61,708 nt of DNA from Candidatus Krumholzibacteriota bacterium (GCA_024275485.1 JAJRZA010000012.1:1-61708); one strand, 5' to 3'; positions 43,660 through 53,323 are shown, numbered from the stretch's first letter. Numbers and translations are program-made. Notes: generated by a model not told the origin, from the letters alone.

Positions 43660-44399
43660 CTTTTTGCGGCCCTTGTTTCTGGAATTATTTGGAACTCCAT
43701 TGCTCCCTGTCATGCAAATTTCAAGACATAGCCCAGTGACAAAACCACCATTCTGCCAATCCCAAAGGGCCTTTTGGTTCTTCTTGAAACCCATGTGGAA
43801 ACCTTGGCTTCATGATCGGGGCAACCTTTCCCGCCCATACTAGGGCCGATGAAACCAGCGGGCGACTTTTCTTTTTGCACCATTCCACCGGCCGGTTGCT
43901 TCTGCAATTCCATTCAGAGTGGCGGATTTTCCAAAGACACTTACTGAAATCCTAATATCATTATGGGCGAAATTAGATGTTGACAGACTTGTCCTATTCC
44001 ACAGAAAATGCGTTTAGGCACTGGTTGTGTCTTGGCAAAACTCGATCCTTTCTGGCAGCGTCTCTCTTTCACGTTATTGGAGGACGCCTACCAGGGGAAG
44101 AGCGAATGCAGACTGACTTTAAAATCGCAGGAAATTCCCCGGGCCTTTCACCTTGATTCTTGTATTCGAGAAAAGGTCTTATTGGGATTTTTTGTGCATG
44201 AGTCCGGTTTGAAAACGCAACGTAGATTTACCACACAACCAGACTCACGGAGAGACGCCCTTACTGTGTTGCGATGATTTGTTGCAAGGAACATTGGGGT
44301 TTGTTGTGACAAGGGTTTCGATGTCCCGGTCGGGATTATCGAAAGTTCTGAAAGGTGCACCTTTCGGAATCACTACAGTGGATTTCAAGGAGGTCCAAA
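43660..44399. other. Long upstream region before the first porin
   Basis: About 740 bp without a convincing gene. It contains the box AGGCACTGGTTGTGTCTTGG around 44016, shared in modified form with the leader of the second porin, the 16-bp palindrome at 44350-44365, and the ribosome site at 44387. The promoters for the divergent M14 and porin genes should also be here. Confidence 0.55.
44350..44365. promoter_or_regulatory. Perfect 16-bp palindrome in the porin leader
   Basis: GAAAGGTG is followed directly by its reverse complement CACCTTTC. The dyad ends about 20 bases before the AAGGAGGT ribosome site. As DNA it could bind a dimeric repressor; as RNA it would form a tight hairpin with little loop, so the DNA role is more plausible. 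Confidence 0.5.
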
Positions 44400-45569
44400 T
44401 TGTTTAAGTCAAAAATGTTCATTACGCTGATGGTCCTGATGGTCGTTCTGATTGCAGGTTCTGCGTTGGCCGGTGCCAAGATAGAGGGCCTCGATGGCGC
44501 CTCTATCGACTTTGGCTATCGGTTGCAGACCTACTTCCAGAGTTTTGACAATGGTGACGACACCTGGACCGATTTCCGGGTTCGTCGAGCTCGTTTCCGG
44601 ATGAAAGGTACCGTCAACGACAAGGTTTCTGTATTCCTGCAAACCGACGTGGCCGCCAAAACCATGCAAATGATCGATGCCCACGTCACCTACAAGGCCA
44701 GTCCCTGGTTCCAGTTCGTTATGGGCCGTCACATGGCACCTTCCAGTCGGCAAGCGGTCACTAGTTCCGGTGGCCTCATGGCCATGGACCGTCCCTACCA
44801 GGTCGGCCACGCGCTGAACTGGGGAGCCAATGGTGGAGTAGCCGCCGGAGCCGTCCCGCTTACGCTCGACAGAGTGCGTGACAACGGCCTGACGCTGTTC
44901 GGTTCCAATGCAGTGGGCAACGGCAACCTGAAGTATTATCTGGGTGTTTACAATGGTGTCCAGACCCCTACTGCTGTGGATGACAAGGACCACATCGCCT
45001 TCCGGGCGCAGTACAACTTGTGGGATGCTGAAGCGGGCTATTTCAACAATTCCACCTACTTGGGCAAGAAGAAGACCCTGGGTATCGGCTTCTCCTACGA
45101 CATGCAGCAAGAAGTAGGACTTTCGGCAGCACCTGTTGCCGGCGATGACGATGTCCTGGTCGACTACGCCCTCATGTCCTTCGACCTGTTCCTGGAATTG
45201 CCTTCCAGCAACGGCAACGCCCTGACGGCCGAGTTTGCCTATAACATGCTCGACTTCAACGATGCCGTAGATTTCATGTCCGGGCAAGGCAACGGCTACT
45301 ATGTCCAGGCCGGTTATTACCTGGCATCGGGCTTCCAGCCCTGGGTTGAGTACGAAGCCTTCACCTCGGATGCCGATGAGGCGGCCAACGGTGCCACCGA
45401 AGGCAATTCCACCTCGTTCCGTGTTGGTTTGACTTATTACATCGATGGCCAACACGCCAACATCAAGCTTGGCTATGAAGGACGCAAGATGGACATGGCC
45501 GGTGCAGTTGGCGACAGCGATGAAGATACCATGGATACCATTACCCTGGGCTTCTTCACGAACTACTAG
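44400..45569 (+). CDS. Outer-membrane porin, phosphate-selective O/P type
   Basis: The 389-residue product starts at TTG (44400), 6 bases after AAGGAGGT. Residues 1-25 are a signal peptide (FITLMVLMVVLIAGSALA). The mature part shows the alternating pattern of a beta-barrel with OprO/P features: 'DFRVRRARFRMKGTVNDKVSVFLQTDVA', 'WFQFVMGRHMAPSSRQ' and an aromatic C-terminal 'GFFTNY'. OprO/P-type porins pass anions such as phosphate or polyphosphate. The frame reads back to 44355, but a start there would leave the ribosome site inside the coding region. Confidence 0.85.
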   Translation: MFKSKMFITLMVLMVVLIAGSALAGAKIEGLDGASIDFGYRLQTYFQSFDNGDDTWTDFRVRRARFRMKGTVNDKVSVFLQTDVAAKTMQMIDAHVTYKASPWFQFVMGRHMAPSSRQAVTSSGGLMAMDRPYQVGHALNWGANGGVAAGAVPLTLDRVRDNGLTLFGSNAVGNGNLKYYLGVYNGVQTPTAVDDKDHIAFRAQYNLWDAEAGYFNNSTYLGKKKTLGIGFSYDMQQEVGLSAAPVAGDDDVLVDYALMSFDLFLELPSSNGNALTAEFAYNMLDFNDAVDFMSGQGNGYYVQAGYYLASGFQPWVEYEAFTSDADEAANGATEGNSTSFRVGLTYYIDGQHANIKLGYEGRKMDMAGAVGDSDEDTMDTITLGFFTNY

Positions 45570-45898
45570 ACCGTACCGTTCGTCCATTTTCCAATGGAAG
45601 AATAAGGGGCTCCCTGTGCAGGGAGCCCCTTATTTTTGCATATCAGGATTCAGCCGTCGGCAACGCCGGCAGAGATTCCGCAGTCCGACACCAATTCGGG
45701 TTTGCAGTAAGGCGCCCCAGCACATAAATTATGGCGGATTGACATCCGGAAGGCGGGAGAAAATCCATTCTCAAATTACCTGCTGACAGGTTTTTAGACT
45801 TCCGGAGAAATTGCAATCAGGCACAGATTGTGTTTGGTGTTCTACCTCACTCGATCCGGTTCCCGATACACCCCAGTGGATTTCTAGGAGGTCCAACT
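45570..45898. other. Intergenic region between two porins
   Basis: It holds the first porin's terminator and, around 45815-45898, a leader resembling that of the first porin: AGGCACAGATTGTGTTTGG, CTCGATCC and CAGTGGATTTCTAGGAGGTCCAA occur in the same order. Nothing else is recognised. Confidence 0.6.
45604..45635 (+). terminator. Intrinsic terminator of the first porin
   Basis: A perfect 12-bp stem (AAGGGGCTCCCT/AGGGAGCCCCTT) with a 4-base loop is followed by ATTTTTG, 34 bp after the stop codon. Confidence 0.93.
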
Positions 45899-47032
45899 TT
45901 GTTTACCAAGAAAATTATTGCCCTGATGGTTCTGGCCACCATGCTGGTGTCCGGCGCTGCCTTGGCCGGAGACGGCTTCAAGGTCTATGGCAAGCTTCAC
46001 GTGTCCATCGACTACATGAATGACAGTCAAGACAGTCAGATCATGATGTCCAACAACAACTCGCGGTTCGGTCTGAAAGGTTCCAAGGAACTCGAAAGCA
46101 ACCTGACCTTCATCTGGCAATTCGAGAGCGAAATCAACCTGGCCCAGAAGGGTGAAGACACTCTGGTCACCCGGAACAGCTTCCTGGGTCTGACCGGCGA
46201 CTGGGGTACCTTCCTGTACGGTATCCACGATACCCCCTTCAGGACCATCGGTCGCAAAGCCAGCTTCTTCTATGATGAACTTGGTGACTTCCGCCAGATG
46301 ACCATGGGCTGGGATCGTCGCCTGCAAGACGTTGTCGTTTACGCATCCCCCGACATGAGCGGCTTCGGCGTTGTTCTGGGCTACCAGTTGGACCAGAGCC
46401 CCATCGGTGCCCAAGAAGCCAAGACTGCCTTCAGTGGCTCCGCTGCCTACAAAAAGGACGCATTGTTTGTAGGTGTCGCTTACGAAATGCTGAGCAAGGG
46501 TAACAGCCTCACTTACGATGATACCGAAAACAATGTTGTCTACGCTGATGCCTCCACCGGTATCCGTGCCACCGCCAAGTATGACTTTGGTACCTTTGCT
46601 CTTGCTGGTCTGTTCCAGACTCTGAGCACTCAGGTTCTGGGCATTGACAGTGATTTTGCTCCTATGTTCTTCGACAACACTGCCACGACCTTCGGCCTGG
46701 AAGGCAAATACACCATAAACGAAAAGTACGCTGTCAAAGCTTCCTACTACATGGCCAATCCCAACACCGATGCTGAAGACCTTGACGGCACCGATCTGGA
46801 CGAAAGCGCTGTGGATTACAGCATGCTCGCCATGGGCGTCGACCGCCGGCTGGGTAAGAAGACCTACATGTACGTACAATTCGCCATGGTCACCAATGGT
46901 GATAATTCCATGCAGGGCCTGGGTGGTCCCGATCACAGTTCCTCCATTGGGGCCCCTATCGATTCCGATGGCTCACCCATCCCAGGCCAAAGCCCCACCG
47001 GGTTCAGCTGGGGAATGGTTACGAAGTTCTAA
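45899..47032 (+). CDS. Outer-membrane porin, general (Gram-negative porin) type
   Basis: The 377-residue product starts at TTG (45899), 6 bases after AGGAGGT; no ATG is near enough to keep the signal peptide (FTKKIIALMVLATMLVSGAALA). The barrel has porin features: 'GFKVYGKLHVSIDYM', 'NNSRFGLKGSKELESNLTFIWQFESEI', 'RNSFLGLTGDWGTFLYGIHDTPF' (the constriction-loop region) and a final Phe in 'GMVTKF', required for BAM recognition. It differs from the upstream porin, so the pair is not a recent duplication even though the leaders match. Confidence 0.9.
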   Translation: MFTKKIIALMVLATMLVSGAALAGDGFKVYGKLHVSIDYMNDSQDSQIMMSNNNSRFGLKGSKELESNLTFIWQFESEINLAQKGEDTLVTRNSFLGLTGDWGTFLYGIHDTPFRTIGRKASFFYDELGDFRQMTMGWDRRLQDVVVYASPDMSGFGVVLGYQLDQSPIGAQEAKTAFSGSAAYKKDALFVGVAYEMLSKGNSLTYDDTENNVVYADASTGIRATAKYDFGTFALAGLFQTLSTQVLGIDSDFAPMFFDNTATTFGLEGKYTINEKYAVKASYYMANPNTDAEDLDGTDLDESAVDYSMLAMGVDRRLGKKTYMYVQFAMVTNGDNSMQGLGGPDHSSSIGAPIDSDGSPIPGQSPTGFSWGMVTKF

Positions 47033-47058
47033 GTCCTTTCGGACACAGGATTCTCTTT

Positions 47059-47095
47059 GGGAAACCCCGGGCTTGGGCCTGGGGTTTTCCGTTTG
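47059..47095 (+). terminator. Terminator of the second porin
   Basis: GGGAAACCCCGGGC pairs with GCCTGGGGTTTTCC around a short loop, with a T-rich tail, 27 bp after the stop. Confidence 0.85.
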
Positions 47096-47301
47096 GATAA
47101 AGAACAATAAATTTTAAAACCTCTTTCCTCCTGAAAAGCGTCTCCGGGTAAATCTCACCTGTCATGGCGACCCGCAAGATACCAATACCAATGGATTTGG
47201 AAAAAAGACAATAATGGTTTTTTCGCTTTATTTTCGCCACCCGGCTTGTTATAGTTCATTTCCCCGATCCACAACAAACCGTTTTTTTGGAGGTTGATAA
47301 A

Positions 47302-47835
47302 ATGCAATGGACAGAACTTTTGACCATCATGATGAAAGAATCATTCACCGTTGCCGATGGTTTGATGAAATTGGTCAACGACGATGAACTCGATTGGAAA
47401 CCCGCAACAGGAAAAAACTGGATGACCACGGGCCAGCTTTTACAGCACATGACCGGCAGCTGTGGTTTTTGTTGCCGGGGTTTTGATACCGGTGACTGGG
47501 GCATGCCCGAAGGCGATTGTGAATCCGATTCTGGAGCAGATCATGAAAGCATGCTGCCCCCTGCAGAGGCCCTACCCACCGTGGGCAGCGTGGCCGAAGC
47601 CCGCAAACTGCTGGCCGAAGATCGGAAAGTTGCTTTTGCGGTCCTGGAGAATGCCGGGGAGGACCGCTTGAGCGGTGAAATGAGTGCCGCTCCCTGGGAG
47701 CCTGATAATTCACGCAACCTGGGCCTGCATTGCCTGAAAATGGTCCAGCACTTGGATTCCCATCGGCATCAACTTTTCTATTACCTCAAGCTGATTGGAA
47801 AAGATGTCAACACCATGACCCTTTGGGGCATGTAA
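47302..47835 (+). CDS. DinB-family protein
   Basis: The 177-residue protein matches the four-helix DinB fold: 'LLTIMMKESFTVADGLMKLV' (helix 1), 'MTTGQLLQHMTGSCGFCCRGF' with the first His, and 'GLHCLKMVQHLDSHRHQLFYYLKLIG' with the other ligand His residues. DinB-family proteins include metal-dependent thiol-transferases. Two Cys pairs near the first helix junction are unusual. The ATG at 47302 follows GGAGGT; the in-frame TTG at 47287 overlaps that site. Confidence 0.83.
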   Translation: MQWTELLTIMMKESFTVADGLMKLVNDDELDWKPATGKNWMTTGQLLQHMTGSCGFCCRGFDTGDWGMPEGDCESDSGADHESMLPPAEALPTVGSVAEARKLLAEDRKVAFAVLENAGEDRLSGEMSAAPWEPDNSRNLGLHCLKMVQHLDSHRHQLFYYLKLIGKDVNTMTLWGM

Positions 47836-47858
47836 TCCAGCTAGCCTACCGTCAATCA

Positions 47859-47883
47859 AAAGGCCCCACACGGGGCCTTTTTT
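47859..47883. terminator. Bidirectional terminator between DinB and M28 genes
   Basis: AAAGGCCCC/GGGGCCTTT with a 4-base loop, with A- and T-runs on the two sides, lies between convergent stops. Confidence 0.87.
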
Positions 47884-47900
47884 GATCAGCAGCTTCTTGG

Positions 47901-49778
47901 CTATGGCCCCTGCAGCCATTCCCTTTGATAAGAACCATCCGCCACCCAGGCTGCCGTTCTATAACCCAGCCTGGTCATGGCCTCAAACAAGGGCCCATTG
48001 AGAGTTTCCACTGTGTCGGAGGTTTGGTGCAAATGGCTGTAGCTGTTCTTGGTGACGAAGTACAGCGTGGGCAAGCCCTTTTCGTGGAAAGCAGTGGCAT
48101 CGGCGCCTCCATTACCCCAGGTTCCCATGGTCATGAGATTTTGGTCCATGGCGTCGAGCTGCAGGGCCTTGCCCCAGAGCAACGGCGCGGAATTGCCTCC
48201 ACCCACCCTGAGGCTGTCCCCATGAGCCACACAATCGAAATTGAACATGGCCACGGTTGCGTCCAGCGGATGTACTGGATGATCCGCGAAATATCGACTA
48301 CCAATCAGCCCCTGTTCCTCTCCCGCAAAAAGAACAAAGATCAGAGTGCGTTTTGGCGGAATCGCAGCACGCGAAAAAGCTTCGGCGATTTCCAGGAGTG
48401 CCGCGCAGCCAGAAGCGTTGTCGTTGGCACCCGGGAACATGGCCAGACCGGCCTGGGTGCCCACATGATCCAGGTGGGCACCGAGGATGAGGGCTTCGGT
48501 TTTCAAATCGGGATCCGAACCGGGGAGGATGCCGATCACATTCCAGGTTTCGGCTTTCTGCAGGTAACGGGTTTCCACCTGCAATACCACTTCGGTGGCC
48601 AATTCCACGGAGGCCGGAGATTGATCTTCATCAATGCGGGTTTGCAGTTCAGCCAAATCCAACCCGGTCGGTTTCAGCAGATCGGCGGCCACTGCCTGGC
48701 TGATTTGCAGCTGAGGCACGTTCAGGGGGTGCTCGCCTCCGCCATGCAGGACGCTGCCGATCAAAGGCTGTGGGTTCGCCTCGTTGGGATTTGATACCAG
48801 CAGCACGGCCAAAGCTCCATGGGCAGCTGCGACATTGGCTTTGGGTCGAGGATTGGCCAAATCCTGCCAACCCTCTTCATCGGGCAAATTCCAACCAGGA
48901 GCCTGTTTGAAGACGAGGACAATTTTACCTTCCACATCCACATCGGCGTAGTCATCGTAACTGCGATCCGGCTGGCTGAGACCATAACCACAGAAGACAA
49001 CCGGGGCGGTGAAATTTCCCTGGCCGGTGAAGCCCCGGAAAACAAAATCTTCGCCCAGGGCGTATTTTGCCGAAGACCCGACCCGGCGAAAAACCGGGTT
49101 TCCAATCACTTCATTGGATTCGATGGGGAGGTTTTGGAAGTAACCGCCGTCGCCACCTGGTTGCAGCCCCAAATCGGAAAATTGTTGGGCGACGGATTCG
49201 GCGGCCCGGCGGTATCCTTCGGTTCCGGGCAAACGTCCACCCTGGGGATTGCTGGTCAGGAATGTCACCCGCTGCAGCAGGTCATGGGCGGTGATGGAAG
49301 CTTCGGCGGCACTGAGCGAACCGTCGCTGCTGCTGGTGTGGTCGTGGGTTATTCGCCAGCCGTCAGGGTCTCGTCGCATGAGCAGGGTAAAGACTCCGTG
49401 AGGCTGGTCCGAAACACGATCCAAGCGCCAGCGACCGACCACCAGGGCGGCATCTTCGCAGAGCACTTCAATGTCCAGATCGCTGAAGGTAAGATGTCCC
49501 ATGGTCGACCGGTCAGGATAAGCTTCACGATAGTTGTCCAGGACCTGATGCCATCCGAAACTGATTTTATCCTTCCCGACAAAACGCAAATCCGGCGACT
49601 GACGGTAACAATTCATGTAATCATCCAGATTACCTGAATTCCAGCCATCTTCAGCCCTCTGCATGACGGCCAGGATTTGGGTGTCACCTCTTGATTCCCT
49701 TTCACCACATGCTATCAGGGAAACAAGAAGTGCGGCAAACAACAGGCCGGCAACGACTCGATATGCTGAATACCTCAT
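47901..49778 (-). CDS. Lipoprotein with NTF2/DUF4440-like domain, PA domain and M28 peptidase
   Basis: The 625-residue protein has a lipobox (LIAC, Cys 24). Residues about 30-145 resemble SnoaL/DUF4440 (NTF2-like): 'VMQRAEDGWNSGNLDDYMNCY', 'WRLDRV', 'TLLMRRDPDGWRITHDH'. A protease-associated (PA) insertion follows ('PVVFCGYGLSQPD', 'GKIVLVFKQAP'). The M28 zinc peptidase is at the end: 'ILGAHLDHVG', 'PGANDNASGCAALLE', 'FVLFAGEEQGLIGS', 'NFDCV' and 'SHLHQTSDT', with all metal ligands. The start ATG at 49778 overlaps the ovoA stop (ATGA), so the two genes are coupled. Confidence 0.9.
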   Translation of the reverse strand: MRYSAYRVVAGLLFAALLVSLIACGERESRGDTQILAVMQRAEDGWNSGNLDDYMNCYRQSPDLRFVGKDKISFGWHQVLDNYREAYPDRSTMGHLTFSDLDIEVLCEDAALVVGRWRLDRVSDQPHGVFTLLMRRDPDGWRITHDHTSSSDGSLSAAEASITAHDLLQRVTFLTSNPQGGRLPGTEGYRRAAESVAQQFSDLGLQPGGDGGYFQNLPIESNEVIGNPVFRRVGSSAKYALGEDFVFRGFTGQGNFTAPVVFCGYGLSQPDRSYDDYADVDVEGKIVLVFKQAPGWNLPDEEGWQDLANPRPKANVAAAHGALAVLLVSNPNEANPQPLIGSVLHGGGEHPLNVPQLQISQAVAADLLKPTGLDLAELQTRIDEDQSPASVELATEVVLQVETRYLQKAETWNVIGILPGSDPDLKTEALILGAHLDHVGTQAGLAMFPGANDNASGCAALLEIAEAFSRAAIPPKRTLIFVLFAGEEQGLIGSRYFADHPVHPLDATVAMFNFDCVAHGDSLRVGGGNSAPLLWGKALQLDAMDQNLMTMGTWGNGGADATAFHEKGLPTLYFVTKNSYSHLHQTSDTVETLNGPLFEAMTRLGYRTAAWVADGSYQREWLQGP

Positions 49779-51886
49779 TCCGTTTTTTCCCAAACGGTCA
49801 TTTGACTGAGGGTGTGTTGGAATTTTCGGGATGTTTCGCGGATGACAAAAGGCACATTCCGGGGCTCATTCACCATGCGGAAAAGGGGCTCCAGTTCCTG
49901 GCGCAAACCTTCCAGGGTAGTGACGTTTTCGCCGTCAACCTTTCGCCCGCCAAGCCAGTGTTCCACAGGGGTGAACTCCTCCAGCCAGGTGTAGGGCGAC
50001 AACAATACCAACAGCCCACCCTTGTTCATGCGTCCGGCAATGTGAGCCAGGAAGCGTGAAGGGTGGTAGAGACGGTCCACCAGATTGCAGGCCAGTACCA
50101 GGTCATAATTGTTGAACTGTTCCTTGAGATTGTGGGCATCGCCCTGCCAGAATTCCACCTTGTCCCTGGTATCGGACAGACCGAACTGGTCCAGGGTTTT
50201 TTCGTGATAGGAAACAAGTTTTCCTTCACTGGGAATGGCGTAACGGATACTTCCGTTTTTCTGCATCTCGTGGCCAACACGGATGAACCTGGCCGAAAAA
50301 TCTATGCCCGTTACATGGTCGCAAAATCGCGCCAATTCAAAGGTTGAACGACCGGTGGCGCAACCCAGATCCAGTGCCCGCCTGCAGGTTTTTCCTTTGA
50401 GTATTTCGTCGCAAATATCCGCTACCGTCTTCGGGAAATTTGGAACTCCGAAGTACTCCTGGCCGAAATGGAACTCGCAGTATTGGCCGACCAATTCATC
50501 TGTTTCGTAAATGTCGTCGTGAATTTCCACCGCTGCTTCGGATTCCACGTAGCGAAACCCTGCATGTTGGAAAAAGTGGCGGCGGAAGGCATAACGGGAA
50601 AACGGTCCCGCCTCATTGCCGGTGCTGGCCCATGAACCGCCTTTGAACAAATTGTGGCGGGTATCGAAAGTGGGTGTGGAAAAATCGTCGTATAAGAGGT
50701 GCACCTTGAATCCGGGATAACCGGATATGGGAGTTTCGGTCCATTGCCATACATTTCCCACCACATCAAAAAAATCACCGTGTTGATGATCGGTCACCGG
50801 GCAGGAAGAGGCGTACTTGCCCAGGCTGATATTGCCCTGCACCCCGGACCAGGTTTCCTGATCAGCCAAGCCGCTGACCTCCAGTAATCGTTGCCATTCA
50901 GCCTCCGTTGGAAGACGCACCGGTTTACCTGACGTCTCGGCTTTCCAATTGCAGAAAGCCTTTGCTTCCAAATAGTTGACATCAACAGGCCAGTCCCAGG
51001 CCATGGAGATTTCTTCTGTCATGCAACGCAGTTTGAACTTTCCATCAGGTGTTTTGACCCAGAATGTCGGATGCTCCGCTTGGCGATAGGTCCGCCATGA
51101 CCAACCCTCGGCCGTCCACCATTTTTCGGTGGAATAACCACCGGCTTCCACAAAAGTCATGTACTCGCGATTGCTCACCAGTTGACGCGAAGCCAGGAAC
51201 TCTGCCACCTCGGTTTCAAGGTTCCCATATTCGTTGTCCCAACCGTAATACGGATGGTTCTCGGTTAGGCCCTGTTGGACGATGCCTCCGGTGACGGCCA
51301 CCATCTCGTTGGCCGCCGGTTCGGCTGATCGATGGCAAGCAGGCCAGTTGTCGTCTGGCTGGACCTGTTTCAAGGGAAGTTGGCGGATCAGAACCGAGCT
51401 GGTCTCCAAATGGATGCGTTCGTGTTCGATTCCCATCATGATGACCCAGAAAGGGTCTTCCCAGGTAACGGGTAAATTAAGCGGCAACTCGTCGATGGCT
51501 TGTTCCACCACTTTGCGAACCTGGTTTCGGTACTCCCACACTTCAGGAACCGTTGGCCACTGGTAGTTTTCATCGTTCAAATCATCCCAGCTCATTTCAT
51601 CCACGCCAATGGCGAAAATGGATTCAAAGCGGGGATTCACCCTTTCGGTGATCACCTTGGCCAGGACCATTTTATTGATGAAAAAAGTAGCGGTATGGCC
51701 CAGATAGAAAATCAAGGGGTGGCGTAAAGGATCTGCCTTGGTGAAGAAGGCTTCATCGTTGGACATGACATCGAAAAGGCGCTCGTAGACTTCCCAGGTG
51801 TTATGAAAATAACTGCGGATTTGGTCCCGCATGGTTTCTGGTGTGCCTTTGTCCAACCGAGGGGAGGACATTATATCCAAGGGCAT
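49775..51886 (-). CDS. ovoA: Ovothiol synthase OvoA (5-histidylcysteine sulfoxide synthase/methyltransferase)
   Basis: The 703-residue protein has OvoA architecture. A DinB-like iron-binding N-terminal region (about 5-190) has 'LGHTATFF' and 'GIEHERIHLETS', giving the three-His iron site. An FGE-sulfatase-like domain follows ('PVRLPTEAEWQRLL', 'GNVWQWTETP', 'GGSWASTGN', 'RYAFRRHF', 'GFRYV'). A C-terminal SAM methyltransferase (about 475-700; 'ALDLGCATGRSTFELA') carries 4-mercaptohistidine N-methylation. Together they make ovothiol A from histidine and cysteine, once a separate lyase cleaves the sulfoxide. Start 51886 follows AGGAG. Not egtB, because of the fused methyltransferase. Confidence 0.95.
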   Translation of the reverse strand: MPLDIMSSPRLDKGTPETMRDQIRSYFHNTWEVYERLFDVMSNDEAFFTKADPLRHPLIFYLGHTATFFINKMVLAKVITERVNPRFESIFAIGVDEMSWDDLNDENYQWPTVPEVWEYRNQVRKVVEQAIDELPLNLPVTWEDPFWVIMMGIEHERIHLETSSVLIRQLPLKQVQPDDNWPACHRSAEPAANEMVAVTGGIVQQGLTENHPYYGWDNEYGNLETEVAEFLASRQLVSNREYMTFVEAGGYSTEKWWTAEGWSWRTYRQAEHPTFWVKTPDGKFKLRCMTEEISMAWDWPVDVNYLEAKAFCNWKAETSGKPVRLPTEAEWQRLLEVSGLADQETWSGVQGNISLGKYASSCPVTDHQHGDFFDVVGNVWQWTETPISGYPGFKVHLLYDDFSTPTFDTRHNLFKGGSWASTGNEAGPFSRYAFRRHFFQHAGFRYVESEAAVEIHDDIYETDELVGQYCEFHFGQEYFGVPNFPKTVADICDEILKGKTCRRALDLGCATGRSTFELARFCDHVTGIDFSARFIRVGHEMQKNGSIRYAIPSEGKLVSYHEKTLDQFGLSDTRDKVEFWQGDAHNLKEQFNNYDLVLACNLVDRLYHPSRFLAHIAGRMNKGGLLVLLSPYTWLEEFTPVEHWLGGRKVDGENVTTLEGLRQELEPLFRMVNEPRNVPFVIRETSRKFQHTLSQMTVWEKTE

Positions 51887-52069
51887 GAAAAACTCCTGGG
51901 TTCTGGATTCCGGGTTCTTGCGGTGACACGCTTGGGGCAATTCTCTGCATTCCATTGTAGGATTATCTGAGATTATTGCAATTGCCAAACAGGTTTCAAT
52001 TAACCCAATCCTTGCCGGATATCCCATCCGGCGCAGAAGCAATGTGGAGGGGTAATGTGGTAACGGCAA

Positions 52070-53323
52070 TTATTGCATGGGATAGGCATCTGCCCAACCC
52101 ACCGCATCGGCATAGCTCTGGGGAAGAAGATCCTCGGAAAACTCCATTTCCTCGGCAAGCGCTCTGCATTCATCCCAGGATCCGGTTTCATATGCCGCCA
52201 CGAGGTTCAGAAATTTTGCCAGTTCCCCCTCGCGGTCAGCAAGAGCAACTTTAATAGCCTCGGAAAACGGCAGTTTATTTACAACCTCTTCCATCGGGGA
52301 ATCCAGCATGGCATCAATCATTGAGAACAATCCCACCAGGAAAAGCTCGGAGACGTCCACATTCTTTCCGGATGCATTCCCGAGAAGTTCACAGAACCTG
52401 GCCCGGATGATGCAAGCCCGGATCAGTTCGTTGGGCTTGTCTGCCGCCATTTGGGCGGCCGTGATCAACATGACAAATTGCCGGATACCTTTCACCCCGA
52501 GAAGGACCAGGGCCTGACGAATTGAAGTAATCTCCTGGGCCCGTCGAAAAAAAGAAGAATTAATATACCGCAAAATCTTATATGAAACGGAAACGTCTAC
52601 CGTGACCATTTCTTCGAGCTTTTCCAGGCTGCAGTCTTTCTTGCTCAACTCAGCCACAAGCTGCAATAGACTCAGGTGAGAAGGGGCGATGTCTTTCGAT
52701 TGTAGAATTTCCGGCTTGCTGAAAAAATATCCCTGAAAATACTTGAACCCCATCTCGCATGAAAGCTGATACTCCTCATAGGTTTCGATTTTTTCGGCCA
52801 GAAGTTCCACATCAAATTCAGCCAGACGCTCGAGCATTTCCCTGATCTCATCAATGGGTGTTATCAAAAAATCTATCTTGATGATGTCCGCCATGGCTAC
52901 TAGTTCCCGGAGGTCGTCCCTGAAGAGGAAATCATCCAGAGCCAGCACATAACCCTTATCCTTGATCTGCCGGCAGGCCTGCACAACATCTTCTCCAGGA
53001 GAGACATCTTCAAGGATCTCAACCACCACATCATCTGAAGAGAACATGGTGGGCACCTGTTTGATCAACAATTCTTCCGTGAAATTAATAAAGGCTTTTT
53101 TTCCGCCGGTAAGTCGTTCGATCCCGATATTGAAAAAGCTCCTGGCAAGGAGTTTGGATGTGGCCAAATCCCCGTCTATATCAGGGAATGCGTTTGACAT
53201 GCTGTCCCGGAAAAGCAGTTCATAAGCGGCTATGTTCTTTTTCGTGTCGAATATTGGCTGTCTGGCCACATATACATCCATGTTTTGCATTTCCGACTGG
53301 TTTTCCTGATTGTTCTTCTTCAT
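52070..53323 (-). CDS. EAL-HDOD signalling protein
   Basis: The 417-residue protein combines a degenerate EAL domain (about 15-205: 'YVARQPIFDTKKNIAAYELLFR', 'EILEDVSPGED', 'LALDDFLFRDD', 'IKIDFL', 'FQGYFFSKPE') with an HDOD domain (about 215-400: 'LLQLVAELSKKDCSLEKLEEMVTVDVSVSYKILRYINSSFF', 'IRQALVLLGVKGIRQFVMLI'). This YuxH/CdgJ arrangement is usually catalytically inactive and works by protein contacts in signalling or motility. Start 53323 skips a non-conserved 19-residue extension. Confidence 0.87.
   Translation of the reverse strand: MKKNNQENQSEMQNMDVYVARQPIFDTKKNIAAYELLFRDSMSNAFPDIDGDLATSKLLARSFFNIGIERLTGGKKAFINFTEELLIKQVPTMFSSDDVVVEILEDVSPGEDVVQACRQIKDKGYVLALDDFLFRDDLRELVAMADIIKIDFLITPIDEIREMLERLAEFDVELLAEKIETYEEYQLSCEMGFKYFQGYFFSKPEILQSKDIAPSHLSLLQLVAELSKKDCSLEKLEEMVTVDVSVSYKILRYINSSFFRRAQEITSIRQALVLLGVKGIRQFVMLITAAQMAADKPNELIRACIIRARFCELLGNASGKNVDVSELFLVGLFSMIDAMLDSPMEEVVNKLPFSEAIKVALADREGELAKFLNLVAAYETGSWDECRALAEEMEFSEDLLPQSYADAVGWADAYPMQ

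Noticed and set aside
44016-44040. Possible sigma54 (-24/-12) promoter in the porin leaders (GGCAC...TTG)
   Set aside because: The spacing between the GGCAC and TTG blocks is too short and the -12 GC is missing in both leaders.
47302-47835. DinB gene as a functional partner of ovoA
   Set aside because: It is on the opposite strand with a bidirectional terminator between, and OvoA already has its own DinB-like domain.
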